Assembly (NCBI GenBank): GCA_020025825.1
Contig: JAHHRL010000007.1
Coordinates: 1-64,000, forward strand
Direction of reading: 5' to 3'
Source of the DNA: Faecalibacterium sp.
Lineage (GTDB): Bacteria; Bacillota; Clostridia; Oscillospirales; Ruminococcaceae
DNA length: 64,000 bases
A program made the position numbers and the translations under genes. Shown one piece after another: positions 1 to 7,736 of the stretch (position 1 is its first letter; each line of letters starts with the position of its first letter). The notes beneath the pieces are model-generated. The model did not search any database. It had not been told where the DNA came from and saw only the letters and a list, made by a program, of their open reading frames with translations.

Positions 1-205
1 TCTTCTTGATGATACCCTTGGCGCGAGCCTTGTCGATCGCGGAAACAGCGGCCAGGACAACAGCGTCCTTGTCAGCGGCTTTAGCATCGATGGCAGCGTC
101 TGCCTCCTTGATGACTGTCTTCAGGTTGGTCTTGACGGCCTTGTTGCGAGCCTGCTCTTTTGCGGACTGAACAACACGGTCCTTCTGGGATTTAATATTA
201 GGCAT
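1..205 (-). CDS. rpsT: 30S ribosomal protein S20 (partial, C-terminus beyond left edge)
   Basis: Small ribosomal subunit protein that binds 16S rRNA early in 30S assembly. The reading frame starts at the ATG at 203-205 with MPNIKSQKDR, the typical S20 opening, and continues with a lysine- and alanine-rich helical sequence (KTNLKTVIKEADAAIDA) to the window edge, so about the last 20 residues are missing. An AAGGAGGT ribosome site lies 7 bases upstream of the ATG. The gene is divergent from spoIIP. The identification rests on the N-terminal signature and composition and is firm for a partial gene. Confidence 0.93.
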   Translation of the reverse strand, partial: MPNIKSQKDRVVQSAKEQARNKAVKTNLKTVIKEADAAIDAKAADKDAVVLAAVSAIDKARAKGIIKK

Positions 206-243
206 TCGTTCCACCTCCTTAGCTACCCATAACAGTGCATCTT

Positions 244-273
244 ATGATAACACAAGTTGCACCTGTAACGCAA
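244..273 (-). promoter_or_regulatory. Candidate housekeeping promoter of rpsT
   Basis: On the minus strand TTGCGT (268-273) is followed after 18 bases by TATCAT (244-249), about 40 bases before the rpsT ATG. This fits a SigA-type promoter with a strong -10 box. Confidence 0.5.
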
Positions 274-319
274 GAGTATTTCCACGATTTTTTGCGAAAA
301 ATTTGAAAAAATCCATTTG

Positions 320-348
320 GCATAGTGTTTTACGCTTTTGCATACCTA
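320..348 (+). promoter_or_regulatory. Candidate SigE-type sporulation promoter of spoIIP
   Basis: GCATAGT at 320-326 and CATACCTA at 341-348 are separated by 14 bases. This resembles the mother-cell SigE consensus (ATA-centred -35, CATACANT -10) and lies 37 bases before the chosen spoIIP ATG. In Bacillus subtilis spoIIP is SigE-dependent, so the match makes functional sense. No good SigA promoter is seen here. Confidence 0.45.
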
Positions 349-385
349 TACGGCAGGACATTTCGTGGAAAAGGGGCGTACTGGA

Positions 386-1498
386 ATGCGAAAAACAAAT
401 CGAATCGGTTTATGCCTGCCGTTAGTTGCAGCGGCGGCAGCACTTTCTTTGGCGGTGGTGGCACCGAATATCCCTGCATGGACGTTAGAGGTAGGCAGTG
501 TATTGGCGGGACCTGTGCCTGCGGTGCAGGCAGCAGTACAGGCGGCAGCTACACCACAGCCAATACCAACGGCGGTGCAGCCGGTGCCGGCACCTACAGT
601 TGTACCGGAGGCGCCGGCACCTACAGCAGTACCGACGCAGGAGCAAGGGCAGACAATCAATGATTGGGTGGATTTACCGGAAGGAGCAGAACCAGCCGGG
701 GCAGGAAAAGTAACAGAAAAAACCTATCACCAGTCGGCCGGCGGCGTGTTTGTACCATGTGGGCCGGCAACAATCCGAAATAACACAAAAACAACCAGTC
801 AGCAGGAAATTGCTGCCGCAGTCAGTGCGGGGCTTCCGTTTTCGGTACAGGTGGACAGTAAAGAACCGCAGGTGCTTATTTTACACACACACGCAACAGA
901 AACATATCGTACCCACACAGGGTTGTGGTATGCACCCGGCGATACTGCACGCAGTACGGACAATAACGTGAATATGTGCGCAGTGGGGCAGGTGATGACA
1001 GATGTGCTCAATCAGGCGGGAATATGCACTATCCATGATACGACCTTGAACGACTACCCCAGTTATAATGCCAGCTACGGCAACAGCCGGGCAGTGGCGC
1101 AAAGCTGGCTGGAGAAATATCCCAGTATCCGTGTCATTTTAGATGTCCACCGGGATGCGATTGAGGGGGATGGGGTACGTATGGCCCCTGTGACGCAAAT
1201 TGACGGTAGACAGTCTGCACAGGTGATGATTATTTCCGGTGCCAATAACGGCACAACAGTGCCCCTGCCCAATTGTATGCAGAATCTGGCATTTGCGGCG
1301 GCATGGCAGTCGGCGATGGAAACGGATTATCCGGGCTTGACCCGTCCGGTGCTGTACAGCCACCGTTACTATAATCAGGACCTTTCGACAGGTGCATTAT
1401 TGATTGAGGTGGGCGGACACGGAAACAATCTAAACGAGGCACTGTACGCAGGGCGGCTTGCTGCACAGGCGCTGGCCCGTGTTCTGCGAGGAGAATAA
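386..1498 (+). CDS. spoIIP: Stage II sporulation protein P, peptidoglycan amidase/endopeptidase
   Basis: SpoIIP cleaves septal peptidoglycan with SpoIID and SpoIIM during forespore engulfment. Seen: an N-terminal hydrophobic anchor (residues about 10-28), a Pro/Ala/Val-rich linker (about 45-85), then the SpoIIP catalytic domain with HTHATE at 167-172, a second histidine in DVHRD (255) and a glutamate in LIEVGGHGN (341), matching the metal/catalytic positions of the family. The ATG at 386 is preferred over a TTG at 338 because AAGGGG precedes it and the longer form would place a charged stretch before the signal anchor. The gene stands alone between rpsT and asnS. It is evidence for at least part of a sporulation programme. 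Confidence 0.93.
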   Translation: MRKTNRIGLCLPLVAAAAALSLAVVAPNIPAWTLEVGSVLAGPVPAVQAAVQAAATPQPIPTAVQPVPAPTVVPEAPAPTAVPTQEQGQTINDWVDLPEGAEPAGAGKVTEKTYHQSAGGVFVPCGPATIRNNTKTTSQQEIAAAVSAGLPFSVQVDSKEPQVLILHTHATETYRTHTGLWYAPGDTARSTDNNVNMCAVGQVMTDVLNQAGICTIHDTTLNDYPSYNASYGNSRAVAQSWLEKYPSIRVILDVHRDAIEGDGVRMAPVTQIDGRQSAQVMIISGANNGTTVPLPNCMQNLAFAAAWQSAMETDYPGLTRPVLYSHRYYNQDLSTGALLIEVGGHGNNLNEALYAGRLAAQALARVLRGE

Positions 1499-1555
1499 GA
1501 CGCATACGACCCTTGAAAAGCCAGTAAAACAGGGCGTGCAAGCGGCGCAAAGGGG

Positions 1556-1584
1556 TTTACATTATAAGGGAATAGATTTATAAT
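1556..1584 (+). promoter_or_regulatory. SigA-type promoter of asnS
   Basis: TTTACA (1556-1561), a 17-base spacer and a perfect TATAAT (1579-1584) lie about 65 bases before the asnS start. The short leader leaves no room for a T-box, and no T-box sequence is seen. Confidence 0.75.
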
Positions 1585-1650
1585 AAGACATTGGTATGCG
1601 TACATAGAAAACGCACTGCCAACAATTTTACAGAAAGCGTGGGAAGAATC

Positions 1651-3039
1651 ATGGAACGAAGTGAAATTGCATCCCTGTACAAATCTACCCCTGCTGACGG
1701 CAGTACCATTACGGTTTGCGGTTGGGCAAAAAATATCCGAGATTCCAAGAATATTGGCTTTGTGGCACTGTCTGACGGCGGCTGCTTTAAGACCCTGCAG
1801 GTCGTTTTGCAGGCGGATAAAGTTTCTAATTACGACGAAGTAGTTCATGCGGGCCTGTACACCAGCATGAAGGTTACCGGCACTCTGATTTTGACACCGC
1901 AGGCACGCCAGCCTTTTGAGCTGAATGCGGACAGCGTGGAAATCCTTGGCACCTGCCCCGCTGATGAGTACCCCCTGCAAAAGAAAAAGATGAGCATGGA
2001 GTACCTGCGTACAATGCCCACCCTGCGCCCCCGTACCAATACATTTGGTGCAGCATTCCGTGTGCGCAGCGTTGCAGCTTTCGCAATCCATCGCTTCTTC
2101 CAGGAAAACGGCTTTGTATATGCACACTCCCCGCTGTTTACCGCATCGGACTGTGAGGGTGCAGGCGAAATGTTCCAGGTAACTACTCTGGACCTGAATA
2201 ACGTCCCCAAAACCGAGGACGGCGCTGTGGATTACAGCAAGGACTTCTTTGAAAAGCCTGTCAGCCTGACGGTTTCCGGCCAGCTGGAAGCAGAAGCTAT
2301 GGCAATGGCTTTTGGCAAGGTATACACCTTTGGCCCCACCTTCCGTGCAGAAAAATCCTTTACGACCCGCCATGCGGCAGAGTTCTGGATGATTGAGCCG
2401 GAAATGGCTTTCTGCGATTTGTCCGGCTACATGGATAACGCAGAGGCAATGGTAAAGTACGTGATTCGTTATGTGCTGGAGAACTGCCCCGATGAGATGA
2501 ACTTCTTCAACTCCTTTATCGACAAGGGCCTGATTGAGCGTCTGGAGCTGGTGGCAAACAGCGAGTTTGCTCGCATCACCTACACGGAGGCAATCGAAAT
2601 CCTGAAGAAGAACAATAAGAAGTTCCAGTTCCCTGTGGATTGGGGTACCGATATTCAGACTGAGCACGAGCGTTACCTGACTGAGGTCGTTTACAAAAAG
2701 CCTGTTTTTGTTACCGATTATCCCAAGGAAATCAAGAGCTTCTACATGAAGCAGAACGACGACGGCAAGACCGTTGCAGCAGCCGATATGCTGGTACCCG
2801 GCATTGGCGAGCTGATTGGCGGCAGCCAGCGTGAAGAAGATTACGACAAGCTGGTTGCTCGTATGAACGAGCTGGGCCTGAGCACAGAGGATTACGGCTG
2901 GTATCTGGACCTGCGCAAGTTTGGTACTGTTGAGCATGCAGGCTACGGCGTTGGCTTTGAGCGCTTGCTGATGTACTTGACCGGCATCCAGAACATTCGT
3001 GATGTGCTGCCGTTCCCCCGTACTGCTTACGGCTTCTAA
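1651..3039 (+). CDS. asnS: Asparaginyl-tRNA synthetase
   Basis: Class II synthetase that charges tRNA-Asn with asparagine. The 462 residues show the N-terminal OB-fold anticodon-binding region (GWAKNIRDSKNIGFVALSDG region, about 24-45), then the class II core with TASDCEGAGEMFQV, characteristic of AsnRS as opposed to AspRS, and the C-terminal motif 3 region GVGFERLLMYLTG followed by IRDVLPFPR. Length is normal for the family. The ATG at 1651 (MERSEIASLY) has a weak GGGAAGA ribosome site; upstream in-frame codons give no family-like sequence. It has its own promoter and probably leads transcription into the following membrane-protein genes, which start 13 bases after its stop. Confidence 0.95.
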   Translation: MERSEIASLYKSTPADGSTITVCGWAKNIRDSKNIGFVALSDGGCFKTLQVVLQADKVSNYDEVVHAGLYTSMKVTGTLILTPQARQPFELNADSVEILGTCPADEYPLQKKKMSMEYLRTMPTLRPRTNTFGAAFRVRSVAAFAIHRFFQENGFVYAHSPLFTASDCEGAGEMFQVTTLDLNNVPKTEDGAVDYSKDFFEKPVSLTVSGQLEAEAMAMAFGKVYTFGPTFRAEKSFTTRHAAEFWMIEPEMAFCDLSGYMDNAEAMVKYVIRYVLENCPDEMNFFNSFIDKGLIERLELVANSEFARITYTEAIEILKKNNKKFQFPVDWGTDIQTEHERYLTEVVYKKPVFVTDYPKEIKSFYMKQNDDGKTVAAADMLVPGIGELIGGSQREEDYDKLVARMNELGLSTEDYGWYLDLRKFGTVEHAGYGVGFERLLMYLTGIQNIRDVLPFPRTAYGF

Positions 3040-3051
3040 GAGGAATTATAA

Positions 3052-4308
3052 ATGAGTTGGCTTTCGGTTTTACAGTTGTTGCTGCCTATTGTGGTGGCAC
3101 TGCTGCTGTTGGCAACAACAGTGCGTGGCATGGTGCGTATCTGGCACCCATCCACCGACAATATGACGGAAGCCCCCGACCATAAAGCAACGCTGACCGC
3201 CGGACTGCTCTTGTTAGCAGCCTGTGCAGCCGGCGCTGCTTTTTTTGCACTTTGGGGGCTTCGTGCCCATCCGGGCGAGCCGCTGGGGCAGGCATTGCGT
3301 TACGTGTTCCCCACCAGTATAGATGCGGACCATTATATCCAGTTGGCACAATATGGATACGGGAACTACATCGGTGCGGATGCTATGTTTCCGGACCAGC
3401 ATTTGATGATTGTGTTTTTTCCGTTTTTTCCTGCTTTGATAGGGCTGGTGCAGGCCGTTACCGGATTAGACGGCTACATTGTTGGCTGGGCAGTGCAGCC
3501 TATTTTAATGGGCATTGCCGGGGCAGGGCTGTTCCGTTTGATACAACCTCGTTTTGGTAAACAGACCGCAGTATGGACGTTGCTTTTTCTGGCGGCGATG
3601 CCGGGCAGCTTCTTTTTTGCAGCCCCCATGACGGAAAGCTTGTATCTGGCGCTTACGGTATGGGCACTGGTGTTTATACAGGAACAAAAAATCCTGCCTT
3701 TTGTGATGGTAGGGTTTCTGGCTGCACTCACTCGGTCAACAGGCGGATTATTGGCGGGTGCAGCCGTGCTTGTGGCAATACAATATGCACGTGAGCAAAA
3801 AAAGCCTTGGAGCTGGTTGGCGGCAAGTCTTGGCCCTTGTGCAGGTACGGGCACATATCTGCTCTTGAACCAATACTATTACGGAAACTGGTTTGCCTTT
3901 GCGGAAATTCAGAAAAGCCACTGGTCACAGGGGCTGGGCTGGATTGGCAATACAGTCCATTACCTGTTGGATTACATTTTTGGCACCTATAAAGTCAGCA
4001 TGCAGTTTGCAATCTATGTATCTTTACTGGGTCTGGTTTGCATTTTGTGGGCGTGCAGTATGCTGTTTTTAAGCAGAAAACAGCTGCCTGTATACTGGCT
4101 GGGATATGGGGTTGCTTATGTTTTGGTGGCGTATGGTACTACGTGGCTGCTGAGTGCACCACGGTATGCGTTATCGCTGCCGCTGCTGCCATTGGGCATG
4201 GCACTGCTTTGCAAAAAGAACTGGCAGCGTATCTTGTTTTTAGGTGTGGAAGGCTGGATTGGCACATTGTATTTGATTCAATTCCTGCAATGGGGGCCAA
4301 TCTATTAA
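3052..4308 (+). CDS. PIG-V-like GT-C mannosyltransferase family membrane protein
   Basis: A 418-residue polytopic membrane protein. Seen: an N-terminal helix (about 5-25), then about nine further hydrophobic helices; a loop with DADHYIQLAQYGY after the second helix, FFPFFPALI, a TESLYLALT helix and an ALTRSTG turn. These are the landmarks of the PIG-V/GPI mannosyltransferase-like family (PF04188), whose bacterial members are thought to transfer a sugar from a polyprenyl-phosphate donor on the outer face of the membrane. The substrate is unknown. It begins 13 bases after asnS with AGAGGA as ribosome site and is followed 12 bases later by another large GT-C-like protein, so the two probably act on the same envelope glycan. 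Confidence 0.7.
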   Translation: MSWLSVLQLLLPIVVALLLLATTVRGMVRIWHPSTDNMTEAPDHKATLTAGLLLLAACAAGAAFFALWGLRAHPGEPLGQALRYVFPTSIDADHYIQLAQYGYGNYIGADAMFPDQHLMIVFFPFFPALIGLVQAVTGLDGYIVGWAVQPILMGIAGAGLFRLIQPRFGKQTAVWTLLFLAAMPGSFFFAAPMTESLYLALTVWALVFIQEQKILPFVMVGFLAALTRSTGGLLAGAAVLVAIQYAREQKKPWSWLAASLGPCAGTGTYLLLNQYYYGNWFAFAEIQKSHWSQGLGWIGNTVHYLLDYIFGTYKVSMQFAIYVSLLGLVCILWACSMLFLSRKQLPVYWLGYGVAYVLVAYGTTWLLSAPRYALSLPLLPLGMALLCKKNWQRILFLGVEGWIGTLYLIQFLQWGPIY

Positions 4309-4320
4309 AGGGGGAACAAC

Positions 4321-6228
4321 ATGGGTGAGGGTATAAGCCTTTTGTATTTGGCAGTTTACCTGTGGGCAGGCTGGGGGCTTGCCCGGCGGGCATTGCCGTA
4401 TGCGGGGGTGCTGCATACAGTCCCTGTGGGATGCGGGATGGCTGTGGCAATGTTGGCGATGCTGCCGGCAGCGTTGGCGCTTGGGCTCGGATTTACGTTG
4501 CAGGCAGCGTGGCTTGCAGCACTGCTTGTGTGCTTGGCAGGAATTTGGGCATGGAAAAGCGTTCCTGAAAAATTGCCAAAGCATAAGAAAATCCGCACAG
4601 ATAAAAAGGAATGGCTTTGTGCAGCAGCTGCGTGTCTGCCGGCTTTTTTGCTTACGGTGTATCTGCTGTATACCCATATACTGTGGTTTGACCCATACAG
4701 TGGGGCATACTACACAGGGCAAAGCGGATACGGTGATACCGCAATGCACCTTGCTTTTATTAAAAGCATTGCGGTGGGCGGCAAAATGCCGCCGGAGTAC
4801 TGCCTGCTGGCACGGCAGGAGGTGTTTGGCTACCCCTTTTTGTGCGAGAGTGTTTCCAGTGTGTTTCTGCTGTTTGGCGCTGGGCTGAAGTTTGCCTATA
4901 TTTTGCCGTGCATCCCGGCGCTTATCAGTGTGTTTGGCGGTGTGTGGCTTTTGGCACGTCAGGCACTGCAGCATCCGGGCAAAGCAACGCTGGCCAGCTG
5001 GCTGTTTATTTACGGTGCAGGCTTGGGCTTTGTTTATTTCATGGGCAGCAAAGCGGCATTTTCCTCTATTTTTACCGGATACTACACAACCCCTACCAAC
5101 TACGTGGCAAAAAATCTGCGTTGGGTCAATTGCATTGCGGATTTGCTGGTTCCGCAGCGTGCTACCCTGATGGGGTGGGCGCTGGCGATGCCCTGTTTAT
5201 ATTTGCTGTATCGTTTTGCATTTGAAGGGGAAAAATATCTTTGGCTGCCTTTGGGCTTAATGGCAGGCAGCCTGCCGCTGATGCAAACCCATAGTCTGCT
5301 GATGCTGGTAATCGTCAGTGGTGTTTATCTGGTTTGCCCGGCGGTACAGGCAATCCAAACCCGAACGATAAAACCGGTTGTTCCGTGGATAAAATATGCG
5401 GTGACAGCGGGTGCTTTATGTGTGCCGCAGCTGTTTTTGGTGATTTTTCGGCAGACGTCCCACGGCAACGGCTTTTTGAAGCCTGTGCTCAATTGGATAA
5501 ACAATGGTACGGGCGAAAACTTTTTCTGGTTTTATATCAAAAATATCGGTCTGGTATATATTTTGCTGGTGCCTGCATTCTTTTGTGTCGGCAGTATCCT
5601 TCGGCGGCTGTTTTTAGGCGGATTTGCGGTAAAGGTAATTAGCGAGCTGATTGTATTCCAGCCCAATTACTACGATAACATCAAGCTGCTGTATTTTTGG
5701 TTTTTGCTGGCGTGCATATTGGTGGCAGGCGCTGTGTGGGACTGGATTGGCAAAATTTCGTCTCGGCCGGCACAGGTGTGCTTAGCAGCAGGCGTTGTGA
5801 TAGTGGGCACGTTATCCGGAATATTGACACTCGGCCGTGAGGTGGTAAGTAAGTATCAGGTATTTAATGCGTCGGCAATTGCTACAGCCGAATACGTAGA
5901 TGAAAATACACCTGCCGATGCGGTATTTCTGACGGGGCGCCAGCATTTGAACCCGATTGCATCTCTTGCGGGGCGGCGGATTATATGCGGGTCGTCGCTT
6001 TATGTGTATTTTCACGGAATGCAGCACGCTCAGCAGGATATGGCGGTGCGTACTATGTACGAAAACCCATCAGAGGAGATGCTGGCAGCATGGGATGTGG
6101 ATTATGTGATGTACTCCAGTTACGAGCGGAATGACTATAAAAACCACGAGCAGTGGTATGCAAAGCGATACCCGGTATGGTATCAACAAGGAGAATACAC
6201 CATTTATGAAATTACAGACGGAGAATAG
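4321..6228 (+). CDS. Large polytopic membrane protein, GT-C glycosyltransferase-like
   Basis: A 635-residue protein with about twelve transmembrane helices and a soluble C-terminal part (about 520-635). Seen: the loop DPYSGAYYTGQSGYGDTAMHL after an early helix, with an acidic residue placed as in GT-C enzymes, and a C-terminal stretch (LTGRQHLNPIASLAGRR, then DVDYVMYSSYERNDY) of the kind that ends many uncharacterised GT-C-like proteins of Clostridia. The fold assignment is an inference; a precise family cannot be named. AAAGGGGG precedes the ATG. Its last 23 bases overlap mutY, so asnS, both membrane proteins and mutY are likely co-transcribed. Confidence 0.6.
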   Translation: MGEGISLLYLAVYLWAGWGLARRALPYAGVLHTVPVGCGMAVAMLAMLPAALALGLGFTLQAAWLAALLVCLAGIWAWKSVPEKLPKHKKIRTDKKEWLCAAAACLPAFLLTVYLLYTHILWFDPYSGAYYTGQSGYGDTAMHLAFIKSIAVGGKMPPEYCLLARQEVFGYPFLCESVSSVFLLFGAGLKFAYILPCIPALISVFGGVWLLARQALQHPGKATLASWLFIYGAGLGFVYFMGSKAAFSSIFTGYYTTPTNYVAKNLRWVNCIADLLVPQRATLMGWALAMPCLYLLYRFAFEGEKYLWLPLGLMAGSLPLMQTHSLLMLVIVSGVYLVCPAVQAIQTRTIKPVVPWIKYAVTAGALCVPQLFLVIFRQTSHGNGFLKPVLNWINNGTGENFFWFYIKNIGLVYILLVPAFFCVGSILRRLFLGGFAVKVISELIVFQPNYYDNIKLLYFWFLLACILVAGAVWDWIGKISSRPAQVCLAAGVVIVGTLSGILTLGREVVSKYQVFNASAIATAEYVDENTPADAVFLTGRQHLNPIASLAGRRIICGSSLYVYFHGMQHAQQDMAVRTMYENPSEEMLAAWDVDYVMYSSYERNDYKNHEQWYAKRYPVWYQQGEYTIYEITDGE

Positions 6229-7312
6229 AAACGAATGTGCACAATTGCTGCTGGACTGGTTTTACGCCAACCGGCGCAGCCTGCCCTTTCGGGAGGACCC
6301 CAAGCCCTACCATATTTGGCTAAGCGAAATTATGCTGCAGCAAACCCGAATGACAGCGGTGCTGCCCTATTACAATCGTTTTTTGGAGGCTTGCCCCGAC
6401 ATACCGGCACTGGCTGCCTGCGACGGAGAAAAACTGCATAAATTGTGGGAAGGTCTGGGTTATTACAGCCGTGTGCGCAACCTGCAAAAAGCGGCACAGG
6501 TGGTTTGCGAACAGTACGGCGGCGAGCTGCCGGCAGACTATGCGGCTTTGTTAAAACTGCCCGGCATTGGGCCGTATACCGCAGGTGCAATCGCTTCCAT
6601 TGGCTTTGGTATCCCTGTACCGGCAGTGGATGGAAATGTATTGCGTGTGCTTTCCCGGTTGGATGACGACCGCCGCTGCGTAACAGACCCAGCCGTAAAA
6701 AAGGACTTAACGGTGCGTGCGGCACAATTGCAGCCTCAAGATGCGCCCGGTGATTTTAATCAGGCATTGATGGAACTGGGAGCTTTGGTATGCGTGCCAA
6801 ACGGTGCGCCGTTATGTGAGCAATGCCCGTGGAAAGACCTTTGCAAGGCACGTGCCGCAGGGACAGCCTTGCAGTTACCGGTAAAAGCCCGCCCCAAAGC
6901 AAGGCGCATTTTGCCGGTGGCGATTGCGCTGGTGGAGGGTCCGCAGGGCTGGCTTTTGCACCGCAGGCCGGATACAGGTTTGTTGGCAGGATTGTGGGAG
7001 CCGCCCCTATGGGAGGACACTGACTTTGCAAATGCGCAGGAGATGCAGCAGGCACTTGCAGCACTGGGGATTGATACAGCAGCTTGTTACAGCGGCGAAA
7101 AGATGCACCCGCAGCTGCCTGCGGCAAAGCATATATTTACCCATTTAGAGTGGCATATGTACGGCTGGCAATTTTTTGCCCCTGCGCAATCCTTGCCGGA
7201 AGGATATGTGTGGGCAACCCGTGAGGAGCTGGAGCAGGTGTATACCCTGCCCGGTGCTTTCCGTGCATATCGCAAACAAATGCTTGCACCTACGGAGAAC
7301 GAAATCTTGTAA
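6206..7312 (+). CDS. mutY: A/G-specific adenine DNA glycosylase
   Basis: Removes adenine mispaired with 8-oxoguanine in base-excision repair. In 368 residues: SEIMLQQT with the catalytic Glu41, the helix-hairpin-helix LPGIGPYTAGAIASI (118-132), VDGNVLR with catalytic Asp142, a four-cysteine [4Fe-4S] loop at C196, C204, C207 and C213, and a C-terminal NUDIX-like 8-oxoG recognition domain (about 225-368). The first cysteine interval has seven residues, one more than the usual six. The ATG at 6206 has AAGGAG 12 bases upstream and lies within the end of the preceding membrane-protein gene; this start gives the family-typical N-terminus. Confidence 0.93.
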   Translation: MKLQTENRNECAQLLLDWFYANRRSLPFREDPKPYHIWLSEIMLQQTRMTAVLPYYNRFLEACPDIPALAACDGEKLHKLWEGLGYYSRVRNLQKAAQVVCEQYGGELPADYAALLKLPGIGPYTAGAIASIGFGIPVPAVDGNVLRVLSRLDDDRRCVTDPAVKKDLTVRAAQLQPQDAPGDFNQALMELGALVCVPNGAPLCEQCPWKDLCKARAAGTALQLPVKARPKARRILPVAIALVEGPQGWLLHRRPDTGLLAGLWEPPLWEDTDFANAQEMQQALAALGIDTAACYSGEKMHPQLPAAKHIFTHLEWHMYGWQFFAPAQSLPEGYVWATREELEQVYTLPGAFRAYRKQMLAPTENEIL

Positions 7313-7335
7313 TTTATACGGGATTCGGCTATAAT
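7307..7335 (+). promoter_or_regulatory. SigA-type promoter of the small membrane-protein gene
   Basis: TTGTAA (7307-7312, overlapping the mutY stop), a 17-base spacer and a perfect TATAAT (7330-7335). The transcript would start near 7343, giving a leader of about 50 bases. Confidence 0.65.
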
Positions 7336-7357
7336 AAGGGCGTACCCAAACAAATTT

Positions 7358-7375
7358 CCGCAGTGTTGTCTGCGG
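7358..7375 (+). promoter_or_regulatory. Hairpin in the leader directly before the ribosome site
   Basis: CCGCAG, a six-base loop and CTGCGG form a perfect 6-bp stem followed by TAAAAAAAGGAGC, the ribosome site of the gene at 7394. It may modulate translation or stabilise the mRNA; there is no U-run, so it is not a terminator. Confidence 0.35.
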
Positions 7376-7393
7376 TAAAAAAAGGAGCTTACC

Positions 7394-7645
7394 ATGAAGA
7401 AAACTGGTTTCATTGCTGCTGTTGCTGCGCTGTCCGCTGCTGCGGGTGCATTGGCTGTAGGCGCTGTTTATCTGCGCCGCCGCGAAAAAGAACTGGATGA
7501 GTACGAGGAGTTGCTGTTTGGCGAAGGCTTAGGCGAAAACACCGACAGTACCCCTGCAGAAGAAATTGTGGAAGTTGAAATTGAGCCTGTGGAAACACCG
7601 GCAGAGGAAACGGAGCAAGCACCTGCTGAGGAGCCTGCTGAGTAA
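7394..7645 (+). CDS. Small single-pass membrane protein with acidic tail
   Basis: An 83-residue protein not recognised as a named family. It has an N-terminal Ala/Gly-rich membrane helix (about 5-27), a basic stop-transfer (RRREK), and a very acidic, proline-containing tail in which PAEE- and VE-type motifs recur; net charge of the tail is strongly negative. It has its own promoter, AAAGGAG before the ATG, and its own terminator, so it is a monocistronic gene. Its composition resembles the small YtxH-like stress proteins of Firmicutes, but homology is not claimed. Confidence 0.75.
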   Translation: MKKTGFIAAVAALSAAAGALAVGAVYLRRREKELDEYEELLFGEGLGENTDSTPAEEIVEVEIEPVETPAEETEQAPAEEPAE

Positions 7646-7659
7646 TATCTGAAAGTTCA

Positions 7660-7719
7660 GCCGCAGACAGACGGTTTGCCTTGTAAAGGGTAGGCCTTGG
7701 TTGTCTGCGGCTTTTCCGT
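7660..7719 (+). terminator. Terminator-like hairpin after the small membrane-protein gene
   Basis: GCCGCAGACA (7660-7669) pairs perfectly with TGTCTGCGGC (7702-7711) across a 32-base loop and is followed by a T-rich stretch (TTTTCCGTTTT). The long loop makes it a moderate terminator; readthrough into the next gene 18 bases later is possible. Confidence 0.5.
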
Positions 7720-7736
7720 TTTAAGGAGGATTGTGT

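Noticed and set aside
325..663. Gly/Cys/Ser-rich frame overlapping spoIIP
   Set aside because: It arises from the Ala/Pro/Val-rich linker of SpoIIP read in another frame.
1499..1650. T-box riboswitch before asnS
   Set aside because: The transcript leader is about 60 bases and has no T-box or specifier stem.
1375..2937. A 520-codon open frame on the minus strand opposite asnS
   Set aside because: It is the shadow of the asnS codon pattern: low-complexity Cys/His/Leu-rich translation, no ribosome site, no family motif.
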